Shown one piece after another: positions 33,125 to 41,407 of a stretch of 64,000 nt of DNA (within the stretch, counting starts at the first letter, position 1; each line of letters starts with the position of its first letter). The notes beneath the pieces are model-generated. The model ran no database searches, was not told the origin of the DNA, and saw only the letters and a list, made by a program, of their open reading frames with translations. This stretch comes from an uncultured Prevotella sp. (GTDB lineage: Bacteria; Bacteroidota; Bacteroidia; Bacteroidales; Bacteroidaceae), in contig CALUGU010000001.1 of NCBI GenBank assembly GCA_944320255.1, positions 1 through 64,000 on the forward strand. Direction: 5' to 3'. A program made the position numbers and the translations under genes.

Positions 33125-33487
33125 TTACTTTTTAATCAGTTTTATAGCCATAAATAGCCCATATTCTAATACTTTTTCATATCCTTCTTTCATAGGCGCA
33201 CTCGATATTATGCGTTTTTTTTCATGTAGAATATCATATACATAACTACCATCTTCACATGGAATAACTGTTACGTCTATGTCATACACCTCCCGTAGCC
33301 ACCTCGCCGCCAAAGCCTGCGTGGGACAGGAAAACACAGTTTCATACTCATTGAAGTTTACTTTATTTGAGCTACCCGCGTCCCATCTGAATCCATTTTG
33401 CATATATTGAGAATTACACGGCACGTCAAATCCTGCTTCTTTCAGCATCTTCGCAGTGTCGAACGAAACAAATTGCTCTTTTATCAT
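33125..33487 (-). CDS. Conserved phage hypothetical
   Basis: This 120-residue protein begins MIKEQFVSFDTAKMLKEAGF and has SCPTQALAARWLREVYDIDV in the middle. This arrangement is frequent in Bacteroidales phages and appears to be a small alpha/beta fold. Overlaps the next gene upstream by 4 bp. Confidence 0.68.
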   Translation of the reverse strand: MIKEQFVSFDTAKMLKEAGFDVPCNSQYMQNGFRWDAGSSNKVNFNEYETVFSCPTQALAARWLREVYDIDVTVIPCEDGSYVYDILHEKKRIISSAPMKEGYEKVLEYGLFMAIKLIKK

Positions 33488-33690
33488 AACGATTCCTCCT
33501 TTAACTCTATAGGTTCATCTTGCCATGTAAGGTCTCTGCCAATAATTTTCTCAATAGTTCCTTCTGGCAGCTTAATGGTATCACCATCCCATCTACGAGG
33601 ATTATACCAATAACCTTCCTCTTTATAAGGTTCTCTATCGAAGATGTATTCAGTTTCATCTATACATTTTGCTAACCAAGCCATTGTCAA
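33484..33690 (-). CDS. Small phage protein, paralogue of its neighbour
   Basis: This 68-residue protein (MTMAWLAKCIDETEYIFDRE) ends in LTWQDEPIELKEESL. The neighbour at 33687-33884 has the same order of elements, ending LKWDDEPLELMPKG, so the two arose by tandem duplication. Function unknown. Confidence 0.62.
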   Translation of the reverse strand: MTMAWLAKCIDETEYIFDREPYKEEGYWYNPRRWDGDTIKLPEGTIEKIIGRDLTWQDEPIELKEESL

Positions 33691-33884
33691 TCCTCCTTTC
33701 CTTTCGGCATAAGCTCCAGCGGTTCGTCATCCCATTTAAGGTCGGGGAACCAATCGTCAGGTATGCGGCAAGAATAAATATCGCCGATGGTAATCCAAGC
33801 ATATGACAAAATATCCCTTTCGGGTTTGGACGGAAAAGCCCATAATGCCCCGTCCTTATCCCTTGCTATCCAAATGCTGTTCAT
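33687..33884 (-). CDS. Small phage protein, paralogue of its neighbour
   Basis: This 65-residue protein (MNSIWIARDKDGALWAFPSK) has a pattern seen in Bacteroidales phages: an 'I.rD.DG.l..f..KP' beta hairpin followed by W.D..W-x-D-EPLEL. Overlaps both neighbours by 4 bp. Function unknown. Confidence 0.62.
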   Translation of the reverse strand: MNSIWIARDKDGALWAFPSKPERDILSYAWITIGDIYSCRIPDDWFPDLKWDDEPLELMPKGKED

Positions 33885-34102
33885 TGTTTCTTCTTTTTAG
33901 GTTTGAAACTCTCTGTTTCCTTGTCCCACTCCACGCAGTCGGGGCAGTAGAGGCAGTGGTTGACGATAAGCCATTCTCGATTGACCGCTATCTGGGCAAG
34001 TGGATGAGGCAAATAAGTGTGCAACGTATCTCCGCACTTGTTTTTAAGAGTTTTGCCGCACCCGTCGCACACGGCTTGGTACATTTCAACTTTCTGTATC
34101 AT
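33881..34102 (-). CDS. Small zinc-binding protein
   Basis: This 73-residue protein starts at 34102, with an ATGA overlap to the upstream stop. The sequence has CDGCGKTL and later CLYCPDC, four cysteines in ribbon spacing around an HTYLPH loop. A zinc-ribbon adaptor is likely. No function known. Confidence 0.6.
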   Translation of the reverse strand: MIQKVEMYQAVCDGCGKTLKNKCGDTLHTYLPHPLAQIAVNREWLIVNHCLYCPDCVEWDKETESFKPKKKKQ

Positions 34103-34308
34103 AATGTCTTTACATATTGGCTGCACGACTGTTGGTTACACTTCACTTTCTGTAATCCATTGAACGTGCGGTTACTCTTGCGCACACGGCAGTAGGATAT
34201 TACCTTGCTACCACACTCCCACCGCTGGCGGTGAATACAAGTGCGGCACGTTTCAATGGTTGGTTTTTGATGCTGAACGGTGTCTGTATTGCCAAATAAA
34301 TCATTCAT
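34099..34308 (-). CDS. Small cysteine-rich protein
   Basis: This 69-residue protein (MNDLFGNTDTVQHQKPTIET) has CRTCIHRQRWECGSKVISYC, a four-cysteine knuckle common in tiny phage proteins, and CNQQSCSQY near the end. Probably zinc-binding. Function unknown. Confidence 0.6.
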   Translation of the reverse strand: MNDLFGNTDTVQHQKPTIETCRTCIHRQRWECGSKVISYCRVRKSNRTFNGLQKVKCNQQSCSQYVKTL

Positions 34309-35141
34309 ATCAGCTCCTTTGCTTCTTCGATTAGATTACGGAATGTGTCTAAGAACTGGTCGCGGATGACCTCGGTCGGAAAAGCGAGAATGTGACTTTC
34401 ATTGCAAGTTCTCCCTTTTTTCACTTTACGACAGGATTTGTATATGATGAATTTGCCAAAGTTATCTTCCCAGTCGGGCTTCCACCCTAACTGCTTCCAC
34501 CAGGCGTTGCGGCAGACGAGCAGCTGGCAGAGGGCGAGCATGGGCTTGCCGAGGCCGAGGGGCAGCAGGTTTCTGTCGCTATCGCCAAACAGTCGCCCGT
34601 CATCGGACTGGTCGTTTATATTCCATTTATTAATTTCGCTGTCCTCTTCTATATATTCTACATCGCCAATGCTATACAGACATTTAAGCCACGTCTTGGG
34701 CAGCTCTTTCTTCTTCTCTTTCAGCACGATGTTGCCGCTCTCGCCGATGCGATCGAACTCCCAGCCGTCGGGCACGGTGATTGTCTTTTCGTTTGTTTCC
34801 ATATCTTCTGTGTTTTGTTGTTTAACTTCGATGTCAATGGTGTTGTTTATTGCGTTGCAGTTGATGAACCGCTTTTCGGTCAGGGCAACGGGGAATTTCA
34901 CTCCCGCGTAACGCTGCACTATGTGGTTGTATAACGGGTAAGGGTCGCCGATTGGCTCAAGCTTCTTGAAGATGACGGGTATCTTGTCGCTTCTTGAAGT
35001 ACCACAGCTACCAACCGCATAATATACAGCCTTGCATTGCTGTCCTTTTTCGTAATAACAGCACGATTTACATCCACTGCCTTTCACGCACTGATACCAT
35101 TCTCCGTTATACTCAAATATCTCTCCTATCTTCCGTTCCAT
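34305..35141 (-). CDS. Conserved phage hypothetical with Cys-rich N-terminus
   Basis: The protein has 278 residues. The N-terminal 60 residues form a small Cys-rich module (WYQCVKGSGCKSCCYYEKGQ). A linker (TVPDGWEFDRIGESGNIVLK) and a C-terminal domain follow (LALCQLLVCRNAWWKQLGWK; FPTEVIRDQFLDTFRNLIEE). All are recurrent in Bacteroidales prophages. No enzymatic motif. Ends in ATGA overlap with the next gene. Confidence 0.68.
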   Translation of the reverse strand: MERKIGEIFEYNGEWYQCVKGSGCKSCCYYEKGQQCKAVYYAVGSCGTSRSDKIPVIFKKLEPIGDPYPLYNHIVQRYAGVKFPVALTEKRFINCNAINNTIDIEVKQQNTEDMETNEKTITVPDGWEFDRIGESGNIVLKEKKKELPKTWLKCLYSIGDVEYIEEDSEINKWNINDQSDDGRLFGDSDRNLLPLGLGKPMLALCQLLVCRNAWWKQLGWKPDWEDNFGKFIIYKSCRKVKKGRTCNESHILAFPTEVIRDQFLDTFRNLIEEAKELI

Positions 35142-35143
35142 AG

Positions 35144-35326
35144 TCAGTCCTCCTTTCCGTTATACGGCTCAATCCATTCTCTCCTTGCCGGGTATTTAAT
35201 CGGCAAGCCTAAGTCAATGAAATAGCATATATGGGTGCCGTAGTCCTTTATACAGGATACTTGCCCTGCCATTTCTATGTCTTTTACGCGAACAAGGTCG
35301 CCAATCTTTATTTCTTCCATAGTCAT
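35144..35326 (-). CDS. Small beta-barrel-like phage protein
   Basis: This 60-residue protein (MTMEEIKIGDLVRVKDIEMA) begins like small SH3-type barrels: 'IKIGDLVRVKD..' and later 'REWIEPY'. Probably a tiny accessory protein. Overlaps the upstream gene by 4 bp. Confidence 0.6.
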   Translation of the reverse strand: MTMEEIKIGDLVRVKDIEMAGQVSCIKDYGTHICYFIDLGLPIKYPARREWIEPYNGKED

Positions 35327-35880
35327 TCAGCCTTTGAGTTCTTGAAAATGTCAAGTATCTGCGAGGCTATCTTTTCGGCGGCCTCACGGGTGCGGAAGTA
35401 GTTGCCAGCCTCGTAAAGGTTGTTATCACCATAGCTTCGTAAATCATCTGTTTTTCTTACGTTGAAAGACAAATCAACATAGTAATATGATTCGCTTTCT
35501 TCCGCCCTCCACCTCGGCAAGTCCTCTATCTGCTTCTTCTCGGCGTTCCACCGCTTGCCCTGTTTGGCAAGCGCGTCGAAAAGGCGTTGCTTCTCGGCCT
35601 CGGTGGCAGGGCGGTAATTACAAGTGTAGCCCCAGCCTATTCCGCAGACTTCCGTTTGAAGACGTTGCTCGTGAAGTGCCGCATAGGTCATAATGCCTCC
35701 GTTTCCATTCGTTCCGGCGTAGATAACGATAACCTCTTTACAAGACACAACGTCGCCGTCTTTCGGCACGTACTTCTGTTCCATATCAACGGTCACTTCA
35801 AGCACGCCGTTGTCATCGTTTGTTTCCACTGTGCTGATGTTTGCGCCTTTCGGCAGTGTGATTTTATATGTCTTTTTCAT
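35323..35880 (-). CDS. Conserved phage hypothetical
   Basis: This 185-residue protein has two recognisable halves: a beta-rich start (KDGDVVSCKEVIVIYAGTNG) and the recurrent phage phrase RPATEAEKQRLFDALAKQGK. The latter is seen in many Bacteroidales phage proteins that display 'FDAL...GK.WNaek..ie'. An acidic C-terminus follows. Function unknown. Confidence 0.68.
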   Translation of the reverse strand: MKKTYKITLPKGANISTVETNDDNGVLEVTVDMEQKYVPKDGDVVSCKEVIVIYAGTNGNGGIMTYAALHEQRLQTEVCGIGWGYTCNYRPATEAEKQRLFDALAKQGKRWNAEKKQIEDLPRWRAEESESYYYVDLSFNVRKTDDLRSYGDNNLYEAGNYFRTREAAEKIASQILDIFKNSKAE

Positions 35881-36641
35881 TGCTTTGTTTGTTTATCGGT
35901 TACTTTGTTAAGTTCGTCCGCCTTTTCACGGGCGTAAGCCCATGTGGCAGGGTCGGCCATCGTGTTGAGCACGGCCTTGAGACCTGTGACAACGGACGGG
36001 TCGGCGGCGAGGTCAACGTCTTGCGGCAGGTGCTTCTCTATAAGTATGCGTGCGATATTCTTAAGGCAGAAGTCGATGCCTGCGCACGACATGGAGGCGA
36101 GACTCGACGAGACGGACATGCGCCGCCCGTCGTGGGTGGTGATTGTGAAGTTGGTGAACTTTGCGGCTCGCCGCTTGACATACTCCACGGCTTCGTGGGC
36201 GAGGCTCTGCGCAACCACGACGGCGGCGCACGTGTTGCGGTCGGGCAGCGAGGGGTAGCGTCCGAGGGCGTTGGCGATGGCAGTCTGCAACGCCGTAACC
36301 TGCGGCAGCACACGCTCGTAGGCGGCGTTGCCGAAGTCGGCCATCCACGCCCTGCTCGAGGCTTGCGCCAGCTGGTCGCCGATGGCAAGCTCCAGTTTGC
36401 GCGTCTCGCCGATATGCTCCTTTGTGCCGGTGATGCGCGAGGCGTATCTTCTCACTTCATTATAGTTGCCGGGCAGGCGTTCCTGGAGCATGTCGATGGC
36501 CTCTGTGGTGTGCATGATGGATATGTAGGCCAAGGCGGCCGCCCCGTAGACGCTGCCAATGTAATCGTCGCGGCTCTGCTCCACGGTTGGCAGCGCGCCT
36601 CGCAGCCAGTAGGCGTTTGGCTTTACCGTCAGTTTCATCAT
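35877..36641 (-). CDS. Helical phage hypothetical
   Basis: This 254-residue protein (MMKLTVKPNAYWLRGALPTV) is rich in Ala and alpha-helical. It has a conserved-looking block SLAHEAVEYVKRRAAKFTNF; the HEAVEYV segment is not a zincin, because it lacks the second His. It uses more GC-rich codons than its neighbours, suggesting separate acquisition. Function unknown. Confidence 0.6.
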   Translation of the reverse strand: MMKLTVKPNAYWLRGALPTVEQSRDDYIGSVYGAAALAYISIMHTTEAIDMLQERLPGNYNEVRRYASRITGTKEHIGETRKLELAIGDQLAQASSRAWMADFGNAAYERVLPQVTALQTAIANALGRYPSLPDRNTCAAVVVAQSLAHEAVEYVKRRAAKFTNFTITTHDGRRMSVSSSLASMSCAGIDFCLKNIARILIEKHLPQDVDLAADPSVVTGLKAVLNTMADPATWAYAREKADELNKVTDKQTKQ

Positions 36642-37006
36642 CTTGCCACCTCCTTTCTTTCGGGCAAAAGTTCATCCAGATAAGCGTATTCCAATACATC
36701 GGAAAGCGCATATTCAAGACTTGACGTACTTACAAACCCTATATATTCATTGGAATAGCCTACTACATCAAATTTCCCGAAGCGGTAGCCTCTTTTGGTT
36801 TTCGCTATAACCTCAACGTCCCTTGTTAGTTCCTCGCCATAGGCTGACGGCTTGTGCCACGCGGAGTCGATGCGCCAGCGTGCGCCGTCAATAAAGCCAT
36901 CCCTACCAGCATGGATTTGGGCGATAGCCCATTGTTTTGCGTTTCCACCGCCATATTTGTCTTTGGCATATTCTTTTGCCGCCCGTTCTATCTTTTCTTT
37001 TTCCAT
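36638..37006 (-). CDS. Conserved phage hypothetical
   Basis: This 122-residue protein begins MEKEKIERAAKEYAKDKYGG and has the 'FIDGARWRID' phrase very common in Bacteroidales phage proteins. It overlaps the next gene by the sequence ATGATGA. Function unknown. Confidence 0.68.
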   Translation of the reverse strand: MEKEKIERAAKEYAKDKYGGGNAKQWAIAQIHAGRDGFIDGARWRIDSAWHKPSAYGEELTRDVEVIAKTKRGYRFGKFDVVGYSNEYIGFVSTSSLEYALSDVLEYAYLDELLPERKEVAR

Positions 37007-37069
37007 TGTCTTTCAGTTTTAGGTAAAAATGGGAAAGTTTGCGAAAGACTTTCCTATTTTCAGTTTTTG

Positions 37070-37279
37070 TTATTTAGGGAAATTTTCCTTAAATTTCCTT
37101 TGTTTTCCTTTCTTGGCTTGATTATAATACATCCGCTTGCCATGCTTGGCACGTTCCCTGACCATTTTCGTATGCTCTGCCACACAAGCCTTGCACCTGC
37201 GAGGGTATGATTTACTGAACTCCGAAATGTGCTTTTTCTGTCCGCACACTTCGCATACTTTGTAGATTGAATTATCCAT
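37070..37279 (-). CDS. Small zinc-finger / HNH-like protein
   Basis: This 69-residue, basic protein has CEVCGQKKHISEFSKSYPRR followed by CKAC. This two-CxxC arrangement is found in recombination-endonuclease-like or HNH-adjacent zinc fingers, but no HNH catalytic His-Asn-His triad is complete. It lies 3 bp upstream of the helicase-methylase gene. Confidence 0.62.
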   Translation of the reverse strand: MDNSIYKVCEVCGQKKHISEFSKSYPRRCKACVAEHTKMVRERAKHGKRMYYNQAKKGKQRKFKENFPK

Positions 37280-37282
37280 GAT

Positions 37283-39793
37283 TTATGCTCCTATTAAGTC
37301 AAACAATGTCGGGGCTGTCACTTCACGCTCCGCTTCTTTCAGGTAGGTTATGCCGTCTTTCCAGTAGTCATAATTCAGTTCGGTAGAAAGACCCCTGCGG
37401 CCCATCTTCACCGCACAATACGGCACCGTCTGAATACCTCCGAATGGGTCAAAGACAACATCGCCCTTGTTTGAATACCGCTCGATGAGCCTTTCCACTA
37501 TGTCAAGCTGCAACGGGCAAATATGGTTCTGTCTTTTCTTCTGCGACTGCTTGCTGTTGAGTGTGCGCATACGTACAACATCATCCCATATCCAAGGCTT
37601 CTTGCTTACAGGGTCAACTGCCATAAATGTCTTTGGCAGTTTTCCGTATGCTTCAAGTTCTTCTGCAAACGCAACGTGCTGTTCGTAGTCATAGATGTGT
37701 TCTTTCTCGTATTGGCGGAACAACGAGCGTATCTTGTCGATACCCAACCCTTTCATATCCTCGTAGCTTAAAAGCGTGTCGCCTGACGACTTCCAACTGG
37801 CGTGTGCGTCAATCTGCCAACGTGCGAGCGAGTAGTCTTTCCTATCCTTTGACACACGGCAGTCTGCGTATGCCTTAGAGGTGTCTGTCGGCAATTTGCG
37901 GAACAGCAACACATATTCGGGGCAACCAATCCCCATTTTTGAGCCGTCCTTGCACATTTCACCATAGCCTAAGCGGTATGTCTGGTTGTTTTCCCTAACC
38001 ACGTCCGTATCGACTGTAATGCGGCCCATATAGCGGAATCCGTGCCTCATATAGTGGAATACTGTCATATCGCTGAAAGGGTCTATCGTAGGCATCCCGT
38101 CACCTGTGGCATTTCCGAACAGAACACGGTCTTTGACATGGACGCAGAGCAACCGCCCGGGCTGCAATATCCGCATGAGTTCGGGCGTGAGATAGTCCAT
38201 CTGCTCAAAAAACTTTTCGTTGTCCTCGTTATGGCCGAAGTCGTTGTATGTCGGCGTGTATTCGTAATGGTTACTGAAAGGTATGCTCGTCACGATAAGC
38301 CCTACCGAGTTTTCCGCCATGTTCTTACATTCAAGCACGTTGTCGTTATTTATTGCTCTCCACATATCGCCGTGTCGTTCCTCACGCTTTGAGAACATAT
38401 AGCGCATCATCTTTTCCTCTGCCTGCAAGCCGAATAATCCGTTTTCACGAATGATAGCCACCATGTTTGCAACCATATTGTTGTGCTGCGCCCACTTTTC
38501 CATGAACGACTTGAAAATCTCCTGTTCGCTTTCGGCATACACCAAGTAAAGCTCAACCGGGTATTTCTGCATAAATCGGTGGATACGTGCCACCGCTTGG
38601 AACTTGTCGTTAAATCGGTAGTCTATGAACATTATGGCCTTGTGGCAATGGTACTGAAAATTCAATCCCTCACCCAACATTTCGGGTTTGGCTGCAAGGT
38701 ATTTCAGTTTGCCGTCCTTGAAGTACTGGATTATCTTGTCTGCTTCGTCATCGTCCTGCGAGCCATAAACCGCCTTGCATCCGGGAATAGCCTTGCAAAG
38801 CTCCACACGTTCGGCTTCCAAATCATGCCACAAAAGGAAATGGTCGTCCTTGTTCTCAGGTCGGTTTATTATCTCCACTACCCGGGCTATCTTTGAGGGC
38901 ATACTGTCACGGCGTTCACGTGCAGCGTCTTGCAGGCTCATTACCGCCTGACGGAACATCATCACCTGTCCGTCACGATCGGTGCCGGCAGTCGAGTTGT
39001 CAACATCTACCACTTCTTCGTGTATGTGAAGCTCAGGCAACTCATAGCCAATGTCGGGATAGCCCAAATCTGACGGCTTGGTCAGGAACAAAGCCCATGT
39101 GCTTACCCACAGCCAAAATTCCTTTTCCTTGTGAGGATATAGCGTCAAGTGGTTTGCTTTCGTGCTGTCACGCTGGAAAAAGCGCGTGAGGGCCTGTCCT
39201 GTGTCCATCACGCCAAGATAACCTGCGTAATGGATTAACTCCTTGTATCGGTTAGGTGAGGGCGTTGCAGTGGCAACAAAGCGGTAAGGCACGTATCGGA
39301 ACAGAGGCAGGAACTCCTGATAAGTCTTTGTTCCAAATCCACGCAAAACGCTTGCTTCATCGAGCGATGTCACGGTGAAGTATGACGGCTCTATCCTTAT
39401 GCCGTCCTCACCGTCACGTACTCGTTCGTAGTTGGTTATCATTATGTCGGTGGTGCAATCGCGGACTTCCTGCATGGTGCGCACATAGGTAACTTCCAAT
39501 CCCAAATGCTCCTTTGCTTGGTGCAGGAACTCTATGACTACACGCTTAGGGCACACTACCAATCCTTTGCCGCCCTCATGCTTCAGCACAACCCGTATGA
39601 TTTCAAGCTGTGTTACTGTTTTCTGCATACCGAAACTGCTGAATATCGCCCGGCAGCCTCCCTTTACGGCCCATCTAACAGTATCTTTCACGTGCGGATA
39701 GAGTGTAGAAGTGAGTTCGTCAACAGATACCTCAAATCCAGTGTTATGGCTTATTGCCATCTTCTCTTTCAGAAAATCTATATAATCTTTCAT
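37283..39793 (-). CDS. SNF2/DEAD-type helicase fused to a beta-class DNA methyltransferase
   Basis: The protein has 836 residues from 39793 (MKDYIDFLKEKMAISHNTGF); a longer start at 39871 is possible. The N-terminal half is a superfamily 2 helicase: FSSFGMQKT as a degenerate Walker A, ITNYERV, SLDEASVLRG as motif II, VATATPSP as motif III and IDYRFNDKFQAVARIHR as motif VI. The C-terminal half is a DNA methyltransferase of the N6-A/N4-C beta class: catalytic-position TSIPFSN first, then the AdoMet motif FDPFGGIQT after CPLQLDIVERLIERYSN. Typical catalytic motifs are S/DPPY/F, so the Ile in SIPF is a deviation. Possibly a moving methylase that protects the replicating phage DNA. Confidence 0.82.
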   Translation of the reverse strand: MKDYIDFLKEKMAISHNTGFEVSVDELTSTLYPHVKDTVRWAVKGGCRAIFSSFGMQKTVTQLEIIRVVLKHEGGKGLVVCPKRVVIEFLHQAKEHLGLEVTYVRTMQEVRDCTTDIMITNYERVRDGEDGIRIEPSYFTVTSLDEASVLRGFGTKTYQEFLPLFRYVPYRFVATATPSPNRYKELIHYAGYLGVMDTGQALTRFFQRDSTKANHLTLYPHKEKEFWLWVSTWALFLTKPSDLGYPDIGYELPELHIHEEVVDVDNSTAGTDRDGQVMMFRQAVMSLQDAARERRDSMPSKIARVVEIINRPENKDDHFLLWHDLEAERVELCKAIPGCKAVYGSQDDDEADKIIQYFKDGKLKYLAAKPEMLGEGLNFQYHCHKAIMFIDYRFNDKFQAVARIHRFMQKYPVELYLVYAESEQEIFKSFMEKWAQHNNMVANMVAIIRENGLFGLQAEEKMMRYMFSKREERHGDMWRAINNDNVLECKNMAENSVGLIVTSIPFSNHYEYTPTYNDFGHNEDNEKFFEQMDYLTPELMRILQPGRLLCVHVKDRVLFGNATGDGMPTIDPFSDMTVFHYMRHGFRYMGRITVDTDVVRENNQTYRLGYGEMCKDGSKMGIGCPEYVLLFRKLPTDTSKAYADCRVSKDRKDYSLARWQIDAHASWKSSGDTLLSYEDMKGLGIDKIRSLFRQYEKEHIYDYEQHVAFAEELEAYGKLPKTFMAVDPVSKKPWIWDDVVRMRTLNSKQSQKKRQNHICPLQLDIVERLIERYSNKGDVVFDPFGGIQTVPYCAVKMGRRGLSTELNYDYWKDGITYLKEAEREVTAPTLFDLIGA

Positions 39794-39922
39794 GCTGCTT
39801 ACTTGATTAGGTTGATGTTCTTTTATACCAAGTCCAAAATCTCGTTGTGCTTGTCGGTATTGGAGTTGCACATTCCCAGACTTTGCACGACCTTGAATGT
39901 TTTGAGGTTGATTTCAATTGTT

Positions 39923-40573
39923 TCAATGCTTTGTATATTTCGATTCTATCATTTTGTCTTCCTCGATAGTGTTCATCTCGTATTCCAACCGGGCGTACTT
40001 GATGAACTCGTATTCTTCATAAGTAAGGAAACTTTGCTTGTTCCTTTCAGTCTCAATCCTCTCACGCTCCTTTTGCTCGTGCATAAAGTAGGCGTAGCTG
40101 CGTTCCTTGCAAAACTCGTTAAGCCCACGCATTATGGTAATCGGGTCAACGCTGCCGTAGAACTTATCATACTGCCCTTTCTTGAACCGTCTACAGAACA
40201 GCATTATCTCGGCCATGTTGAGGAAGCCGTAGTCGCTCCTGATAAGCTCGGCTATCTCGTCAAGCTGGTTGTCGTCAATCTTGTCCCTTGCCCCGCTGAA
40301 CTCCGATAAGTTGCCTATCTGGTAGCAAAGCCATTCCTCAGAAGTGCCTTCACCGTAAATATTATTGACGGCGTTGAGCGTCGGTGCGTTGGAGAAATAG
40401 CATCTGTCAGGGTCTTGCGTCAGTTCTATCTGCCTGTTGACGTGGAATGTCTGCATCAGGCTGTCCGCAGTCGGCCACCTCCGAAGAGTTGCGTTTCTGC
40501 CTCCACTTGGCAGCGACTGCGCCGTAACTTTCAAGGCGTTGCTGTTTTTCTTCTCGTTTCTTTTCTGTTCCAT
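39923..40573 (-). CDS. Replication-region hypothetical protein
   Basis: This 216-residue protein starts at 40573, supported by the AAGAGCAATG leader although it overlaps the initiator-like gene by 167 bp in another frame. The C-terminal half (YGFLNMAEIMLFCRRFKKGQ; YDKFYGSVDPITIMRGLNEF) resembles the 'k.aEi..fF.rfK.G.Yg.fyG..dp..i...l..f' region of Bacteroidales phage replication-associated proteins (DUF6633-like), possibly a helicase loader. No ATPase motif. Confidence 0.65.
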   Translation of the reverse strand: MEQKRNEKKNSNALKVTAQSLPSGGRNATLRRWPTADSLMQTFHVNRQIELTQDPDRCYFSNAPTLNAVNNIYGEGTSEEWLCYQIGNLSEFSGARDKIDDNQLDEIAELIRSDYGFLNMAEIMLFCRRFKKGQYDKFYGSVDPITIMRGLNEFCKERSYAYFMHEQKERERIETERNKQSFLTYEEYEFIKYARLEYEMNTIEEDKMIESKYTKH

Positions 40574-41213
40574 TGCTCTTTATGTTTGTATGGTTTGCCC
40601 ACCTTGCCAATCGTAGGTTGAGGCTCCATGTCTTTTCCTGTTCCCAACGCATCTTTGTGAAAGACTTGTTAGGCTCTTTCCAGTAATTATAAAACTGGCG
40701 CACCATTTCCTTTCCGTAGACTTCAACGTAAGGCACAAGGCTGTCATAGAACTTATGCTTGCGCTTGTAGTAGTCTGCAACAATCTCGTCATGCGTCCTC
40801 TTTGGCTTGGGTGGTTGTTGATCTTCTTGGATTTCAGGTTTTTCTTGTTTCTCTTGTTTCTCCTGTGGGTCGGTATTAGCAGTGGGCGCATTCTGTGCGG
40901 CTTCTACCTGATAGCTCTCGAACTTCCTAATGGTGATTATCGTGCATCCATTTGACGCCTCGACTTTTATCAGTCCTTCATCCTGCAAGCGGCTTATGCA
41001 AGTGCGTATCACCCTGTCAGTCAACGCTGGGTTGTCTTTCAATATCCTGCTGCGGCTCGTGACGAGCTGCCCACGCATTATGTCCTTGCCACGCCAAACA
41101 GTGTTTCCCGTATTTGCGGACGATACGAAGTAAATGAGGAGTGAAACCATTTCAGGCTTTCTCCACCATTTCCATTCAAGGATGCCTTTCCTTAGCTTAA
41201 TCGAACCGTCCAT
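40407..41213 (-). CDS. Phage replication initiator-like protein
   Basis: The protein has 268 residues. The N-terminal winged-helix domain (LEWKWWRKPEMVSLLIYFVS; LTDRVIRTCISRLQDEGLIK) matches lambda O/DnaD-type initiators. A Gln/Glu/Pro-rich linker (residues about 110-140) leads to a helical C-terminal region (EMVRQFYNYWKEPNKSFTKM; RWEQEKTWSLNLRLARW), as in helicase-loading replication proteins. First gene after the promoter at 41340-41370 and a structured leader. Confidence 0.75.
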   Translation of the reverse strand: MDGSIKLRKGILEWKWWRKPEMVSLLIYFVSSANTGNTVWRGKDIMRGQLVTSRSRILKDNPALTDRVIRTCISRLQDEGLIKVEASNGCTIITIRKFESYQVEAAQNAPTANTDPQEKQEKQEKPEIQEDQQPPKPKRTHDEIVADYYKRKHKFYDSLVPYVEVYGKEMVRQFYNYWKEPNKSFTKMRWEQEKTWSLNLRLARWANHTNIKSNGTEKKREEKQQRLESYGAVAAKWRQKRNSSEVADCGQPDADIPRQQADRTDARP

Positions 41214-41227
41214 GCTTTAAAGACAAA

Positions 41228-41317
41228 CCCTGACTTTCCGGTTTCTCTGCTCTCGGCAGGTGGCACTGAAACCGTACTCGTCAGGGTCTGAAAAATATCG
41301 TGTTGCCGGAGTGCCAC
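41228..41317 (-). promoter_or_regulatory. Pseudoknotted 5' leader of the replication operon
   Basis: In the minus-strand RNA three perfect helices can form. A is GTGGCACT (41310-41317) with AGTGCCAC (41260-41267). B is CCCTGAC (41280-41286) with GTCAGGG (41228-41234). C is GGTTTC (41268-41273) with GAAACC (41240-41245). The order A-B-C-A'-C'-B' makes A a pseudoknot with B/C. It lies in the 120-nt untranslated leader, 15 nt before the ATG, as expected for a regulatory RNA. Confidence 0.65.
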
Positions 41318-41339
41318 GTCCGTTGTTTTGTTTACAGGG

Positions 41340-41370
41340 CAAAGATAGTTAAAATAATTTGTTTGACAAA
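41340..41370 (-). promoter_or_regulatory. Palindromic promoter for the replication operon
   Basis: On the minus strand TTTG (41367-41370), 19 bp and TATCTTTG (41340-41347), with the shared palindromic spacer and flanking AGTTAAAA/TTTTAACT arms. Expected transcription start near 41333. Confidence 0.85.
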
Positions 41371-41407
41371 TTGTTTTAACTAATAAATATCTTTTGCTTA
41401 ACTTTAA

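Noticed and set aside
35877..36641. Zinc metalloprotease from HEAVEYV
   Set aside because: HExxH requires His at the fifth position; here it is Tyr.
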